64,000 nt of DNA from Methylacidiphilales bacterium (GTDB lineage Bacteria; Verrucomicrobiota; Verrucomicrobiia; Methylacidiphilales; UBA1321), in assembly GCA_021272315.1 (NCBI GenBank), contig JAJSLI010000140.1:1-64000 (forward strand), read 5' to 3'. This document shows, one piece after another, positions 1 through 10,032 of the stretch (its first letter is position 1; the number at the start of each line of letters is the position of its first letter). Below the pieces are notes generated by a model. The model searched no databases and was not told where the DNA came from. It was given only the letters and a program-made list of their open reading frames with translations. The position numbers and the translations under genes are program-made.

Positions 1-2
1 TC

Positions 3-2552
3 ATGTTCAGCGAACGCACCCGGCAGGTTGAAACCGTACTGGCCCTGCTCAAGCGCGGTTACATGCCGGAGCAGGTAAAAGCGCTGTTCAAAGGTATGGG
101 TGAAGATGAGAAAAGGAAGATGCTGGCCCAAGGGGCCGACAAACTGCGCGAACAAATGGGAACGCCTTGGGCGCGTCCCCGGCTGGAGATCGATTTTCAG
201 ATGCGCGATGAGGCGGTTCTTTTGAGCCGACCGAAAAAGGTGGTCATTTCCAGCAAGACGTTGCGGGAAGACGTGGCCAAGCGGCTGCACAACGCGGGCT
301 TGGTCGTGGACAAGCCTTCGTCCTTCCCGGTGAAAGCCAAACTCGACTTGACGGAAGCCATCCGGCAGGGAACCCAAATCGCGTTTGAAAAGGAAAGCGT
401 CGTGCGTCTCGACCATCTCCTCGGGGAAATTGTCCGGCTCGCGCCGGGGGCCGTGGCCAATGAAAAACTGGCTGGGCAACTGCGGGATGATCGCCGGTTT
501 TTGATCCGGCGGATGGACGGCCATGAGGTCGTTACCACCCGGCAAATCCTCGGGGAAGAAAAGACGCTGCTTACGTCGATCATCCTGGGAATGGGTCAGC
601 GTGAACCGCTGCAAAAGGATTACGCGCCTCCCGCCGCCCTGACCGCCACGCCGGAACGGATTGACGAGCTGGTGGCACAGGCCCGCGCCCGTGGCGAGGA
701 ATTGACCCCCGCCCAGGCCGAAAAATGGCTCAACCAGTTTGCGGCCATCCATCGGTACGTTTGCACCTCGAAGGATCAATTTCTCAATATCCGGGGCGGC
801 GCTGGGACGGGCAAGACGTTCTGCCTTGAGCAACTGGTGGGCGAAAGCCGGAAAGCGGAGCGTCCGGTTTTTATTTGCGCTCCTTATGGCGAACAGGCCC
901 GCGTGACGTTAAGGAACGAGGCTCCCCGGCTCGAAGCCTCCGGTCATAAGGAAGTGGCACAGGTTTTCGCACAAGCCAATACCGTTGATGCGTTATTGAT
1001 ACAAGCCCGGCACGATCCCACGCCGCTTCGCGGAGCCGACATCTACGTCGATGAGGCGGGTCTGCTCGACACGCCCAAAGCTCTCGCCCTGGTGCGGGAG
1101 GTAGAACGGGTCCATGCGCGGGTAATTTTTCAGGGCGACACCGAGCAAATGGCGGCGGTGGGCCGGGGCCAGCCCATTAAGCTCTTGCAGAATGAGCTTG
1201 GGCTTGGGATGCACGTTCCCCGCGCTTCCATTTCGAGGCGGCAACTGAGTGTGGCCGACAAGCAGCTTGCGTCCGATTTGTCCTCCGGCAACGAGGAGAA
1301 GTTTGCCGGGGCCGTGGGAAAGATGCTCGAACGTGGGATGATCCGTCAAACCCCGCCCGACGAGGCGATTGAAAAGGTGGCCAGGGAAATCGTCGAGGCC
1401 CGCGCCTCCGGCAAGGAAGTGGTGGCCGTTTCCTCCGTCCATCGGATAAGCGAAGCCCTCGCGGAGCGCATCCACGATTTGCATGTCGAGCGTTCGGGCC
1501 GCGAGGGGCAAGCTTCCCTCGCCGTCCATGTGAAGCGCGATTTGCAACCGGCTGAATTGCGCTCGTCTCAATTTTACAAGGCTGGGGATATCGTTGAATA
1601 CAAGCAAGCCGATGCCGTTGTCCGTGCGCCGGTCACGTCGGTTTTGCCGGACGCCCTTGTCGTTGAGAACAGGCCGAAGCCCCTGCCCCTGGGACAGGTG
1701 CGGGCGGTGTTCGATCTTTCCCGGATCGAGCGCGGTCCCGGTGAAAAGCTTCTCCTCCAAGAAAAGATCAAGCAGGGTGATCGTATTTTTGAGAAGGGGT
1801 CGCGCCAGACCATTTCCCATGTCAGCGGCGGGACGGTTCATTTTGCCAGTGGCCTACAACTTCGCGCCAATGATGGCCGGGTGCGGCAGGGCGATTGCCT
1901 GACCGATTACCGGGCGCAAGGCATCAAGGGCGCGCACGTTCGCGGCATCGAGGACAACGGTTCGGCGCTGGCGATGGCCAACAAAGAGGCGTTCCACGTC
2001 AAAGGGACTCGCCACGTCCAAAACCTGATTTTGCACGTCGAAAACAAGAGTCTCTATGTGGAAGCCATTCAGCGGAGCAACGTGAAATTTTCCGCGCTGC
2101 AACTGGAACGGCTGCCCGAATCCCGGCGTGAGAGGATGAGCCTTCCCCCGCCTGCCGTGGACAAGGGCAGGCTGCTCATGGACATTCGTTCCTGGGGGAA
2201 GGAATTTCTTTCCCGCGTGTCGGGTCACAAACGGGCGGAACAGGTTCGCCGGCATCTTGCCCGTGTGGAAGCGCTGCAACCTCGCGTTGGGGAAGTCGTG
2301 ACAGAAAAGGTCACGCCCAAGGAAGCGGTGACGCAAAAGTTGACGTCTACCCCACAGGAAACCCCTCGGGAGAAGCCAGTCTCCAAGTTGACGCCGTCCT
2401 TAGATGAAATGACACAAAAGCTTCGGCAAAGGCAGCGTGAAAAAATCGCCCAAACGGAAAAAACCGCGCCCCGGCCCCAAGTGCGCCCCAAGATCGACTG
2501 GAACCCGGTCCAATCGCCCTTCCAGCGACAAGGGCCAAGGCTTGGCCTGTAA
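3..2552 (+). CDS. MobF/TraI (TrwC)-like conjugative relaxase, helicase portion; N-terminal relaxase domain apparently cut off by window start
   Basis: 849-aa ORF with Walker A 'RGGAGTGKTFCLEQLV', Walker B-like 'ADIYVDEAGLLD' and 'VIFQGDTEQMAAVGRGQPIKLL', typical of TraI-type SF1 helicases; no three-His relaxase motif visible in this part. Confidence 0.8.
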   Translation: MFSERTRQVETVLALLKRGYMPEQVKALFKGMGEDEKRKMLAQGADKLREQMGTPWARPRLEIDFQMRDEAVLLSRPKKVVISSKTLREDVAKRLHNAGLVVDKPSSFPVKAKLDLTEAIRQGTQIAFEKESVVRLDHLLGEIVRLAPGAVANEKLAGQLRDDRRFLIRRMDGHEVVTTRQILGEEKTLLTSIILGMGQREPLQKDYAPPAALTATPERIDELVAQARARGEELTPAQAEKWLNQFAAIHRYVCTSKDQFLNIRGGAGTGKTFCLEQLVGESRKAERPVFICAPYGEQARVTLRNEAPRLEASGHKEVAQVFAQANTVDALLIQARHDPTPLRGADIYVDEAGLLDTPKALALVREVERVHARVIFQGDTEQMAAVGRGQPIKLLQNELGLGMHVPRASISRRQLSVADKQLASDLSSGNEEKFAGAVGKMLERGMIRQTPPDEAIEKVAREIVEARASGKEVVAVSSVHRISEALAERIHDLHVERSGREGQASLAVHVKRDLQPAELRSSQFYKAGDIVEYKQADAVVRAPVTSVLPDALVVENRPKPLPLGQVRAVFDLSRIERGPGEKLLLQEKIKQGDRIFEKGSRQTISHVSGGTVHFASGLQLRANDGRVRQGDCLTDYRAQGIKGAHVRGIEDNGSALAMANKEAFHVKGTRHVQNLILHVENKSLYVEAIQRSNVKFSALQLERLPESRRERMSLPPPAVDKGRLLMDIRSWGKEFLSRVSGHKRAEQVRRHLARVEALQPRVGEVVTEKVTPKEAVTQKLTSTPQETPREKPVSKLTPSLDEMTQKLRQRQREKIAQTEKTAPRPQVRPKIDWNPVQSPFQRQGPRLGL

Positions 2553-2564
2553 CCTTTCCCCTCC

Positions 2565-2894
2565 ATGCCCGACCTCGATCAAATTTCAGAAACAGAGTGC
2601 TACCAAGGCGAAGTGTACGCTCGGACGGCTCAAGGAATCACGTTCCATTTGCCCTCGCTCCGCCGGTTCATCCCCTATTCGTGGCTCCTCTGTTCCGAGA
2701 TGAACCAAAATGAAACCGAACTTCATCTGTACTACACTCATGCGACCGTGACCATTACGGGGACCAATCTTCATTTCCTCCACGACGCGGTGGAACATTT
2801 TCGACTCAAGGCGGTGCGGGAAATGCCCACCACGGCCAACGCGCAGGATACCACCGTGACGCGGATCGAACTCACGGAAAAGACGGACGACTAG
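2565..2894 (+). CDS. hypothetical protein downstream of relaxase
   Basis: 109-aa ORF directly after the relaxase, same strand. Confidence 0.5.
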   Translation: MPDLDQISETECYQGEVYARTAQGITFHLPSLRRFIPYSWLLCSEMNQNETELHLYYTHATVTITGTNLHFLHDAVEHFRLKAVREMPTTANAQDTTVTRIELTEKTDD

Positions 2895-3552
2895 CGCAAA
2901 CCGCCCCCGGCCTGGGGCTGTCGTCATCGGATGAGGGAATTGCGTATAATAGCGTAAACTTGCGCTAACGCGCCCACTACTCAGTAAGTGATTTCTGGAA
3001 AATCCTTCATCATGAAGGCATGAACCTCCAGAAAATATCGACCTGGTTAGAAATTGAACTTTTCATTCCATCTCCGTCCTTCGGGAAACTCCCCGTTATC
3101 CCTGTTTTCAACCCCATTGGGCGGCAGTGCGTTCCTCGACGCCAATTAGCCGCTGACGGTTTTCCTTCGTGCCGTATCTTATCGACGTGCGCCCCGGTAT
3201 TGGCCGGAAAACGTGGGATGGAAAATCTCACCCTCCCACTTTCCCTCACTTTCTCTCACCACGTTTCCAAAGCACGCTAACGGAAATGGGAAATTCCGGT
3301 CAAAATCGGAACCATGATTCCTTTCTCAACGCTCAATCGGTCACTGAAACGGCCATCGAAATCACTATTTGGCAAAATCGAACCGAACTCTCCCACTACT
3401 CTCTAACCTCTTTCGGATTTTTTCTGCAAAATCAATCTTATGAACTTTGAACAATCAACCAACTCATACGGGCCGCAGGCCAGCCAAAAGTGTACCAAAA
3501 AACTGAAATCAGTTCCCATTCTCGGTTTGGTCACCAGTCATGATCCACGCCT

Positions 3553-3837
3553 ATGAACACTTCCGTCAATACCGTCGTTCCCGGAAACCCGCCGGTTTCC
3601 GAGGAAGTCAAAACCCCCGTCCAAGACTCGGACTTGTGGACAACCAAGGAGGTCGCCAAGTACCTCCATGTCAGTCTCAAGACCGTCTTTAACCTGCGAA
3701 AAAGAGGCTTGCCCTATGTCCAGTTGGGCGGGGCCGTCCGCTTCGTCCCGCAGGAAATCAAGGATTATCTTGTCAGCAGTCGCGGCCTGTCGTCGCACCG
3801 GCTGCGGCAAATAGCACGGAATGGCGGTGCCAGATGA
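3553..3837 (+). CDS. helix-turn-helix, excisionase/MerR-like DNA-binding protein
   Basis: 'LWTTKEVAKYLHVSLKTVFNLRKRGLPYVQLGGAVRFVPQEIKDYL' matches the excisionase-type HTH_17 pattern. Confidence 0.85.
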   Translation: MNTSVNTVVPGNPPVSEEVKTPVQDSDLWTTKEVAKYLHVSLKTVFNLRKRGLPYVQLGGAVRFVPQEIKDYLVSSRGLSSHRLRQIARNGGAR

Positions 3838-4268
3838 TCATGCCAAAGTACCTGCCGCCCAATTCCTATTTTGACGATCCTGCGGAAAAAATCGACCTAC
3901 CGGAAAGCAATGTTCGTGACTTGGCCTTTACTTTTGCCGGCGCCCTGCACGCCCGCATTAATGAATGGGTCACCCGAGGACGGGGCGGCGTCAAGCAACG
4001 GGCCTTGCGCTCGGATATTTCCCTTCTCTGTATTTGCCCCGAGTTGTTCCGCTGCAAGCGTCCCTGCGGCGCATGGGTTGGTCGTCAGCATGGTGTCTGT
4101 CGCGAACGGGTAAGGAAGCTTCGGAAGGAATTTGCCCGCGAATTTGCCGATTACATCCAGTTTCGCGGTCAGCGTTTTCTCAACCGGGCCGGTGTCCCTC
4201 AAAAGCGACGGGGCCGGGGGCGGCGGGGAAAAAAGGGGCCGCAGCCCGGCCCGCTCGCGGGCGCATAG
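3834..4268 (+). CDS. hypothetical basic protein with Cys cluster
   Basis: ORF overlaps the stop of the HTH gene by 4 bp; contains 'CICPELFRCKRPCGAW' and an Arg/Lys-rich C-terminus. Confidence 0.5.
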   Translation: MIMPKYLPPNSYFDDPAEKIDLPESNVRDLAFTFAGALHARINEWVTRGRGGVKQRALRSDISLLCICPELFRCKRPCGAWVGRQHGVCRERVRKLRKEFAREFADYIQFRGQRFLNRAGVPQKRRGRGRRGKKGPQPGPLAGA

Positions 4269-6005
4269 CCCACACCCCCACCCCGCCGCTGTGCCAGCAG
4301 GCACGGCGGCGCTCGATTTCGCAAAAAAACGGCCCGGTTTCAACTTATCCAATTCTTCGCGATCTGTGATCGCACAGCCAGCCGCGCGCAGGTAAATCCA
4401 TGAGTTTTGATGAGGCATTTGCATGCGTTTATAACCATCGGACTTGACTTCATCAAACTTTTCGTCAATGAAGAGTCAGATGCTTAATCTTCATAAGATT
4501 TTTTGTCGCTATAATATTCTATGTATTCCCTATTATCGCGGTCTTTTGGTGGCGAGCATCTTTTTCTTCACGGAATGCCTGGCCTCTGCCGTCGATTGGC
4601 AATTCAATCCTCTTCGCACCGGGAGGGTTTTGGATGAGGGTGGTTGGCTTCAAGAATACAATCTCGGTTCCATCAACGCATCGCCTGAGTTTAATTTTCC
4701 GCTTCAGTTGGTCTATCTCAACACGCGGGCCAATGCCGGTCTCTTTGGGCCGCAATGGTATTGTCCGCAACTGGAAAGTTCCGTGGTACCGGAGGGCGCA
4801 GGTGTTTTTATCTGGCAAATGCCATCGGGAACGATTGACGTTTTTCGGGTGGACCCCAACAACTCCACCGGTTATTTCGACACGTCCCGGCAATGGTTTG
4901 CAAAATACGATTCCGACCGGCAACTCATCCAGAACCAGGAAGGATGGCTCTACGAATATCGCCGGGGTCACCTGGTTGCGGTCACCTCTCCCACCAACCG
5001 CGTCCTCCAATTTAATTGGGTGAACGATCAGCTTCAGGGCATCCAGCTTCAGGACTCGGGGGCGGGCTCGGGGATGCCGCTGCTCCAGGCGGCTTATACG
5101 GATTCAAAGCGAATCAACAACCTCGTGTTTGGCAGCACCCAGCATCAGTTCGACTATCTTTCGGGACGCGACGGTCGTTTGGGTGACTGGTGGGCCCCGA
5201 ATAAACAACGCTTTTCTTTTACCTATGCCGACGTGGGTGTTCTCGAATATATCAACGACTCTACGATCGGCATCCAGACGTTCACGACGGAATTGGACGA
5301 CCCCAAACTTGAATCAAGTGCCCAGAAAGACCCTGCTCATTGGCGGCTGGTCCAGGATCCCGACCAAAAGTATGCTTACCCCGATAAAACGGTGAGGGGG
5401 GACGCCACGTTCACCACAACAAGTGGCACGGGACTGGTCGTAGATAAGGATGCCAATTTCCAGCGCGGCATCGTCACGGAAACCATAGCGGGAGGAGCGG
5501 TCCGCAAGACCTACTACTACCGAGCTCCGGGCCAAAAGTACGACGGGAAGCTTCGCCGGATCGAGGAAAACGGCAAGGTCATGGTGGAGTATTACTACAG
5601 TCGCAAAAGCGGCCTGCTCACTTCCATGCTCGATGAGCATGGCACGATGATCTATTTCGATTATCCCGATAATTGGCAGCCAACGCGGGACAATCCGTGG
5701 GACCCCAAGCCGATCCGGGTCTGGAAAGGGACGCCCGACAATCCGCAAGTCCTCGCCGCCTACCAATACGATGCGGGTGGCCATGTCATCGCCGCGCAGA
5801 ATCAGGCGGGGCAAATCACCCGTTACGCCTATGATGACCGAAACCAGCTTGCCTCGGTGACAAACCCTCAAGGAGTCACTACGACCGTCTCTTATGATTC
5901 CCTGGGTCGTCCGGTCAAGGCTCAGACGGGCTCCGTCTCCCATGCGGTGACGTATGACGACATGGGCCGGGTAAAATCTCAAACCTCCACCGACGGAGTC
6001 GAGAC

Positions 6006-6013
6006 CGATTTTG
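6006..6013 (+). repeat. left target-site duplication CGATTTTG
   Basis: Identical 8-mer at 8174-8181 directly outside the right TIR. Confidence 0.95.
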
Positions 6014-6060
6014 GGTAACAATATACTTGACGCACCACGGATTTGTGGTAGGTTGAGTAC

Positions 6061-7026
6061 ATGAAAGCAGAACAAACCGAGTTTCCCAAGACACTTCAAG
6101 AGGCAATAACCTACTTTGCCGATCCCATGCGCGGCCTGGATTTCATGGTTTCGCTTCGCTGGCAAAACGGCAAGGTGACCTGCCCGCATTGCCAAAGCGA
6201 GCGCGTATCGTTCCTGGCCACGCGCAAGAAGTGGAAGTGCATGAGTTGTCACAAGCAATTTTCGGCCAAGGTCGGAACGATCTTTGAGGACAGCGCACTT
6301 GGCTACGACAAGTGGTTTCCCGCCTTTTGGCTCATCGTCAACGCGAAGAACGGAATCAGTTCCTACGAAATTGGCCGCGCTTTGGGGGTCACCCAAAAAA
6401 CGGCTTGGTTCATGTTGCAGCGTATCCGTCTGGCCATGCAAAATGGCACCATCGTTAAAATGGGTGGAAGCGTCGAGGCGGACGAGACGTTTATCGGAGC
6501 CAAGGCCCGCAACATGCACAAGGGAAAGCGGAAGGTGAAAGGAACCGGCCCGGTCGCCATGACTCCGGTAATGGGCCTTCTTGAGCGCACAACGCCATTG
6601 CGTAAATCTCGGGTGAAGTTGAACGTCCTCAAGAATCGCCGCCGTGCGGCAATTCAAGGCAATGTGCGCGAGTACGTCCTGAAAGGCGCGGAACTTTATA
6701 CGGATGCCCTTCCGTCGTACAACGGCCTTAAGGAAGAGTACACCCACCAAGTCATTGACCATGCCGAGTGCTACGCCAAAGGAAAGGTTCACACGAACGG
6801 ACTGGAAAACTTTTGGAGCCTCCTCAAGAGGACGATCAAGGGCACCTACGTTAATGTCGAGCCGTTTCATTTGTTCCGGTATTTGGACGAGCAAGCGTTT
6901 CGGTTCAATGAACGCGAAGATACGGATTCGGGTCGATTTATGAAGGCGGTTAGCGGCATTATCGGGAAGAGTTTGAGTTATGTTGAATTGATCGGTAAGG
7001 GTGGTGATGACCTTCAGCCTGCCTAG
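6061..7026 (+). CDS. IS1595-family ISXO2-like DDE transposase with N-terminal zinc ribbon
   Basis: 'CPHCQSERVSFLATRKKWKCMSCHKQFSAKVGTIFEDSALGYDKWFPAFWLI' zinc ribbon; 'EADETFIGAKARNMH' and 'YTDALPSYNGL' DDE-type motifs. Confidence 0.95.
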   Translation: MKAEQTEFPKTLQEAITYFADPMRGLDFMVSLRWQNGKVTCPHCQSERVSFLATRKKWKCMSCHKQFSAKVGTIFEDSALGYDKWFPAFWLIVNAKNGISSYEIGRALGVTQKTAWFMLQRIRLAMQNGTIVKMGGSVEADETFIGAKARNMHKGKRKVKGTGPVAMTPVMGLLERTTPLRKSRVKLNVLKNRRRAAIQGNVREYVLKGAELYTDALPSYNGLKEEYTHQVIDHAECYAKGKVHTNGLENFWSLLKRTIKGTYVNVEPFHLFRYLDEQAFRFNEREDTDSGRFMKAVSGIIGKSLSYVELIGKGGDDLQPA

Positions 7027-7046
7027 ACGGGGATCGAAAAGGAAAA

Positions 7047-7970
7047 ATGACAAAGCTCATTCTGATAATTCTGCTATTGGGATTACAAAACCCACCCCCA
7101 AGTAATGGGAAAGATGGTCAGCCACCACAGAAACAAGCCGCAAGCGAACAAACTAATTCCCCCGCAGCTAATACAGAGGCCAAGCCTACGGCTGTTTCTG
7201 CGTCTACCCCCGCCAATCACGACGCCCCAAAGAGTCAGCAAGGGGCCGCTGACGCCAGTAATAATCACGATGATAAATCGCCTCCAGAGGGGGCATCCGC
7301 TTCTGAAATTATAATGGCTATCACCAGTGTAATCATGGTTGTCGTCGGGGTTGGCCAATTGGTCATGTATTGGTGTCAGTGGCAGAGCATGCAGAAAGCG
7401 CTCAGCCAAACGGCTAGAATTGCCAGAAAAACATTGAAGCACGCCACAGACTCTTCTGAGCGAGGATTGAGGGCGTATGTCGGAGTTATTAGCGACTCCT
7501 CTGAGGAGGCTAAGAACATGAAAGTAAGAAAGGTCGCTCCTTTCCCACAATCGGTAATTGTTTATATAAAAAATAGCGGCCAGACCCCCGCATATAGGGT
7601 TGTCGTTTATCTTAACTGGATGAGCGTACAGGGCTTTAATGCTCATTGGCCGGAAAATATTCCATTTACCGTTAAGGATTTTTTTAGCAAATCCAGAATT
7701 GACAATCGAGGTAGCTCTCTGAGCCTTGGAGCCGGTCAGGTAAGCGATTCGACCCACTTGCTTTCTCCAAACAAAGGAGTCACCATTGACGAATTGTTCC
7801 AAGCATTCAGAAGAAAAGAAACAACCATCTTCATATATGGCGTGGTAGCCTATGAAGATATTTATCTGAAAGCTCGATTCACAAAATTCTGCAACGTCAC
7901 CAGGGAGTTCGACGATTCGACTTTCGTTTTTATCACATACGACCAGCACAACGATGAAGAAGAAAAGTAA
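7047..7970 (+). CDS. hypothetical membrane protein, IS passenger gene
   Basis: Inside the TIRs; one TM segment 'EIIMAITSVIMVVVGVGQLVMYW' and 'RGLRAYVGV...NSGQTPAYRV' region. Confidence 0.75.
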   Translation: MTKLILIILLLGLQNPPPSNGKDGQPPQKQAASEQTNSPAANTEAKPTAVSASTPANHDAPKSQQGAADASNNHDDKSPPEGASASEIIMAITSVIMVVVGVGQLVMYWCQWQSMQKALSQTARIARKTLKHATDSSERGLRAYVGVISDSSEEAKNMKVRKVAPFPQSVIVYIKNSGQTPAYRVVVYLNWMSVQGFNAHWPENIPFTVKDFFSKSRIDNRGSSLSLGAGQVSDSTHLLSPNKGVTIDELFQAFRRKETTIFIYGVVAYEDIYLKARFTKFCNVTREFDDSTFVFITYDQHNDEEEK

Positions 7971-8111
7971 ATGACTAAGTCGCCTAAAACCGAATGGGAA
8001 CGCTTCCGCTCCTTTGCGAAGCAGGTCATATCCGTTCCTAAGAAAGAGATAGACCGCCGACAGGCGGAATACCTCAAGGCACGGAAGGCGTTGAAAAAGG
8101 CCAAGCCTTAA
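7971..8111 (+). CDS. small 46-aa protein, IS1595 passenger ORF
   Basis: Read directly: MTKSPKTEWERFRSFAKQVISVPKKEIDRRQAEYLKARKALKKAKP*; start codon directly abuts the upstream stop codon. Confidence 0.6.
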   Translation: MTKSPKTEWERFRSFAKQVISVPKKEIDRRQAEYLKARKALKKAKP

Positions 8112-8173
8112 ACGGCCTTGGTTCTTGCACTCACCACCCTCCCGAGGTATGGTGCGTGAAGTATATTGATACC

Positions 8174-8181
8174 CGATTTTG
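8174..8181 (+). repeat. right target-site duplication CGATTTTG
   Basis: Identical to 6006-6013. Confidence 0.95.
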
Positions 8182-8663
8182 AGTATGACGCGATGGGAAA
8201 TATCTCCAAAATTTTCCGCAAGGGCAAAGTCGTTACGGAATACATCCGCGATGATACGGGCAAGGTCACGGGAATCAAGGATGCGCTGGGCCGCGTGAAA
8301 AAGGTTGAGATGGATAACAAGGGAAACATCACGGCGGATTATGCGCCCGATGGCTCTTGCACCAAGTACGGGTACGATAAATTTAACTGCCGCGTCTCCC
8401 AAACCGACGGCAACGGCAACAAAACCACGTTTGCGTATGACCCCGCCGGGCGTCTCATTCTGCAAGCCAATCCCTTGGGAGAAACCATCAACTGGTACTA
8501 TGACGACCAGGGCCGTTTGCTGACCAAAACAACAGCGGAGCAGACCATCAAAAACACGTACGATGCGGATAATCACCTCCGTGTAATCGACTACGGCTCG
8601 GGCCAGACAATTAATTATGAATACGATGATCAAGATCGGGTAGTTTCCGCCGTCTCATCTCAA

Positions 8664-8686
8664 GCGACCGCTCCCCAAGCGGTCGC
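8664..8686. repeat. perfect inverted repeat GCGACCGCT-CCCCA-AGCGGTCGC within rhs
   Basis: 9-bp perfect stem read directly. Confidence 0.85.
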
Positions 8687-8780
8687 TCCTCAAGCCGCCA
8701 CTGACCAACCAGTCACTGATTACCGTACTGTGTTACGAATGTTAATGAAAGCCGGTGGTCACATGACCGATAAGGCCACC

Positions 8781-8834
8781 GCCACCGCTCCCCAAGTGGC
8801 CACCGCTCACCAGGTTGCCACCGCTTCCCAAGTT
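8781..8834 (+). repeat. three 18-bp imperfect tandem repeats (GCCACCGCTNMCCARGTK) within rhs encoding VATAxQ
   Basis: GCCACCGCTCCCCAAGTG / GCCACCGCTCACCAGGTT / GCCACCGCTTCCCAAGTT. Confidence 0.85.
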
Positions 8835-10032
8835 GCCACTTACTGCAATTATGATTCGCTCGGGCGCGTCGATGCCATTCGCTACGTCAATGGGCAGGAT
8901 GAGCAGTTGGTTCGATTTCGTTACGATCCCTCGGGCCAACGCACCGGTCTTCTCCTGGCTCATCTACGGCCGGCGGTTGCTTCGGTGGGCGCTCAAGTTG
9001 GCAAGGATGCCCAGTACGATATCCTTCAACAAACCGAGTACGGGTACGATGGTTCGGGGCGGCTCAGTTCCATCACCAGTTGCGGCCAGCCCGTGGTTGC
9101 CTACCAGTACGATTTCCAAAACCGCATCATCAAGAAAACTTTCGGCAACGGCATGACGGCCGATCTGAGTTATGACGCGCTGGGACGATTGGCTGGGATC
9201 GCCTTTTCCAACGGCCCGATCTCTTCGCCCCTGACACTGGCCTACGAGTGGGATGCCGCCAACCAGGTGACCCGTCGAACGTGGGACGGCGAGACCCAGC
9301 GGTACGAGTACACACCTGCGGGCCATTTGGCCAAGGTCGTCGACGACAAATCGGGAGCTATCCTCGAAGCCTACGCTTACGACAAAGCGGGGAATATGAT
9401 CGAAAAAACGCTCAATGGCCAAAAAACAACCCTGAGTTACAATGCCGCCAACGAATTGACTTCCAGCACAGGACCTTCCGGTTCCATGTCCTATAGTTAC
9501 GACAAGGCTGGGCGCATGGTCGGCAACGGCACGGTGACGAATGCCTACGGCTGGCTCGACAAGGTTATTAAAACTACTTCGGCCACTGGCGCTCTGATCG
9601 CCATGACCTATTGGCCCGATGGCCAGTTGGCTGCCGAAGGCCCTGCCTCGGTGACCAATAAAGCGGCCTACGACCCAAATCAGCCGGGCACGGAATCTTT
9701 TCTCTGGGATGGCTTGGCGCTTCTTCGCCGTGGCGACACAGTCTACGTGACGGAACCTCATCCCAACGGTGGTACGGTTATCGCAAGCCATCCCATCGGC
9801 CAAACCGCCGAAATTACTTATTATCTAAATGATCTTCTTGGCACGAATTTAGCTTCCATTAAAAATGGAGGTATGGAATTTAATAATTTGACTACATTTG
9901 GCGAACTACCCAACAATACTTCAGGCCAGCCTGTAAATTTGAGTCCCAATACCATAGCCCCACCCTCCAACCCGCTTCCCAAAACCCAACAGATTTCGCC
10001 AACCGGTAATTAGAAAACAAGAGGAAAAAGCC

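Larger units (their letters stand above)
6014..8173 (+). mobile_element. IS1595-family (ISXO2-type) transposon, ~2160 bp, with passenger genes
   Basis: TIRs GGTAACAATATACTTGACGCACCA (6014-6037) and reverse complement of 8150-8173 (GGTATCAATATACTTCACGCACCA), 22/24 identical; 8-bp TSD; ISXO2-like transposase inside. Confidence 0.95.
4444..10013 (+). pseudogene. Rhs/YD-repeat protein gene interrupted by IS1595-type element; ancestral CDS = 4444-6013 joined to 8182-10013 (start may be 4480)
   Basis: Both halves carry many YD repeats (e.g. 'YAYDDRNQLASVTNPQGVTTTVSYDSLGRP', 'YEYDDQDRVV'). Removing 6014-8181 (element plus one TSD copy) gives in-frame '...TSTDGVETDFEYDAMGNISK...'. N-terminus has a hydrophobic export-signal-like segment. 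Confidence 0.9.

Noticed and set aside
3020-3450. Small + strand ORFs between relaxase and HTH gene
   Set aside because: Overlapping frames with no recognisable motif or RBS; coding not supported
5314-7053. 579-aa - strand ORF spanning rhs and the IS
   Set aside because: Crosses the transposon boundary at 6014, so it cannot be an ancestral gene; antisense of rhs and transposase
7083-8633. 516-aa - strand ORF
   Set aside because: Also crosses the IS boundary at 8173; shadow ORF
8781-8834. Possible CRISPR-like repeat
   Set aside because: 18-bp units are contiguous with no spacers and lie in frame in rhs; no CRISPR arrays or cas genes seen in the window
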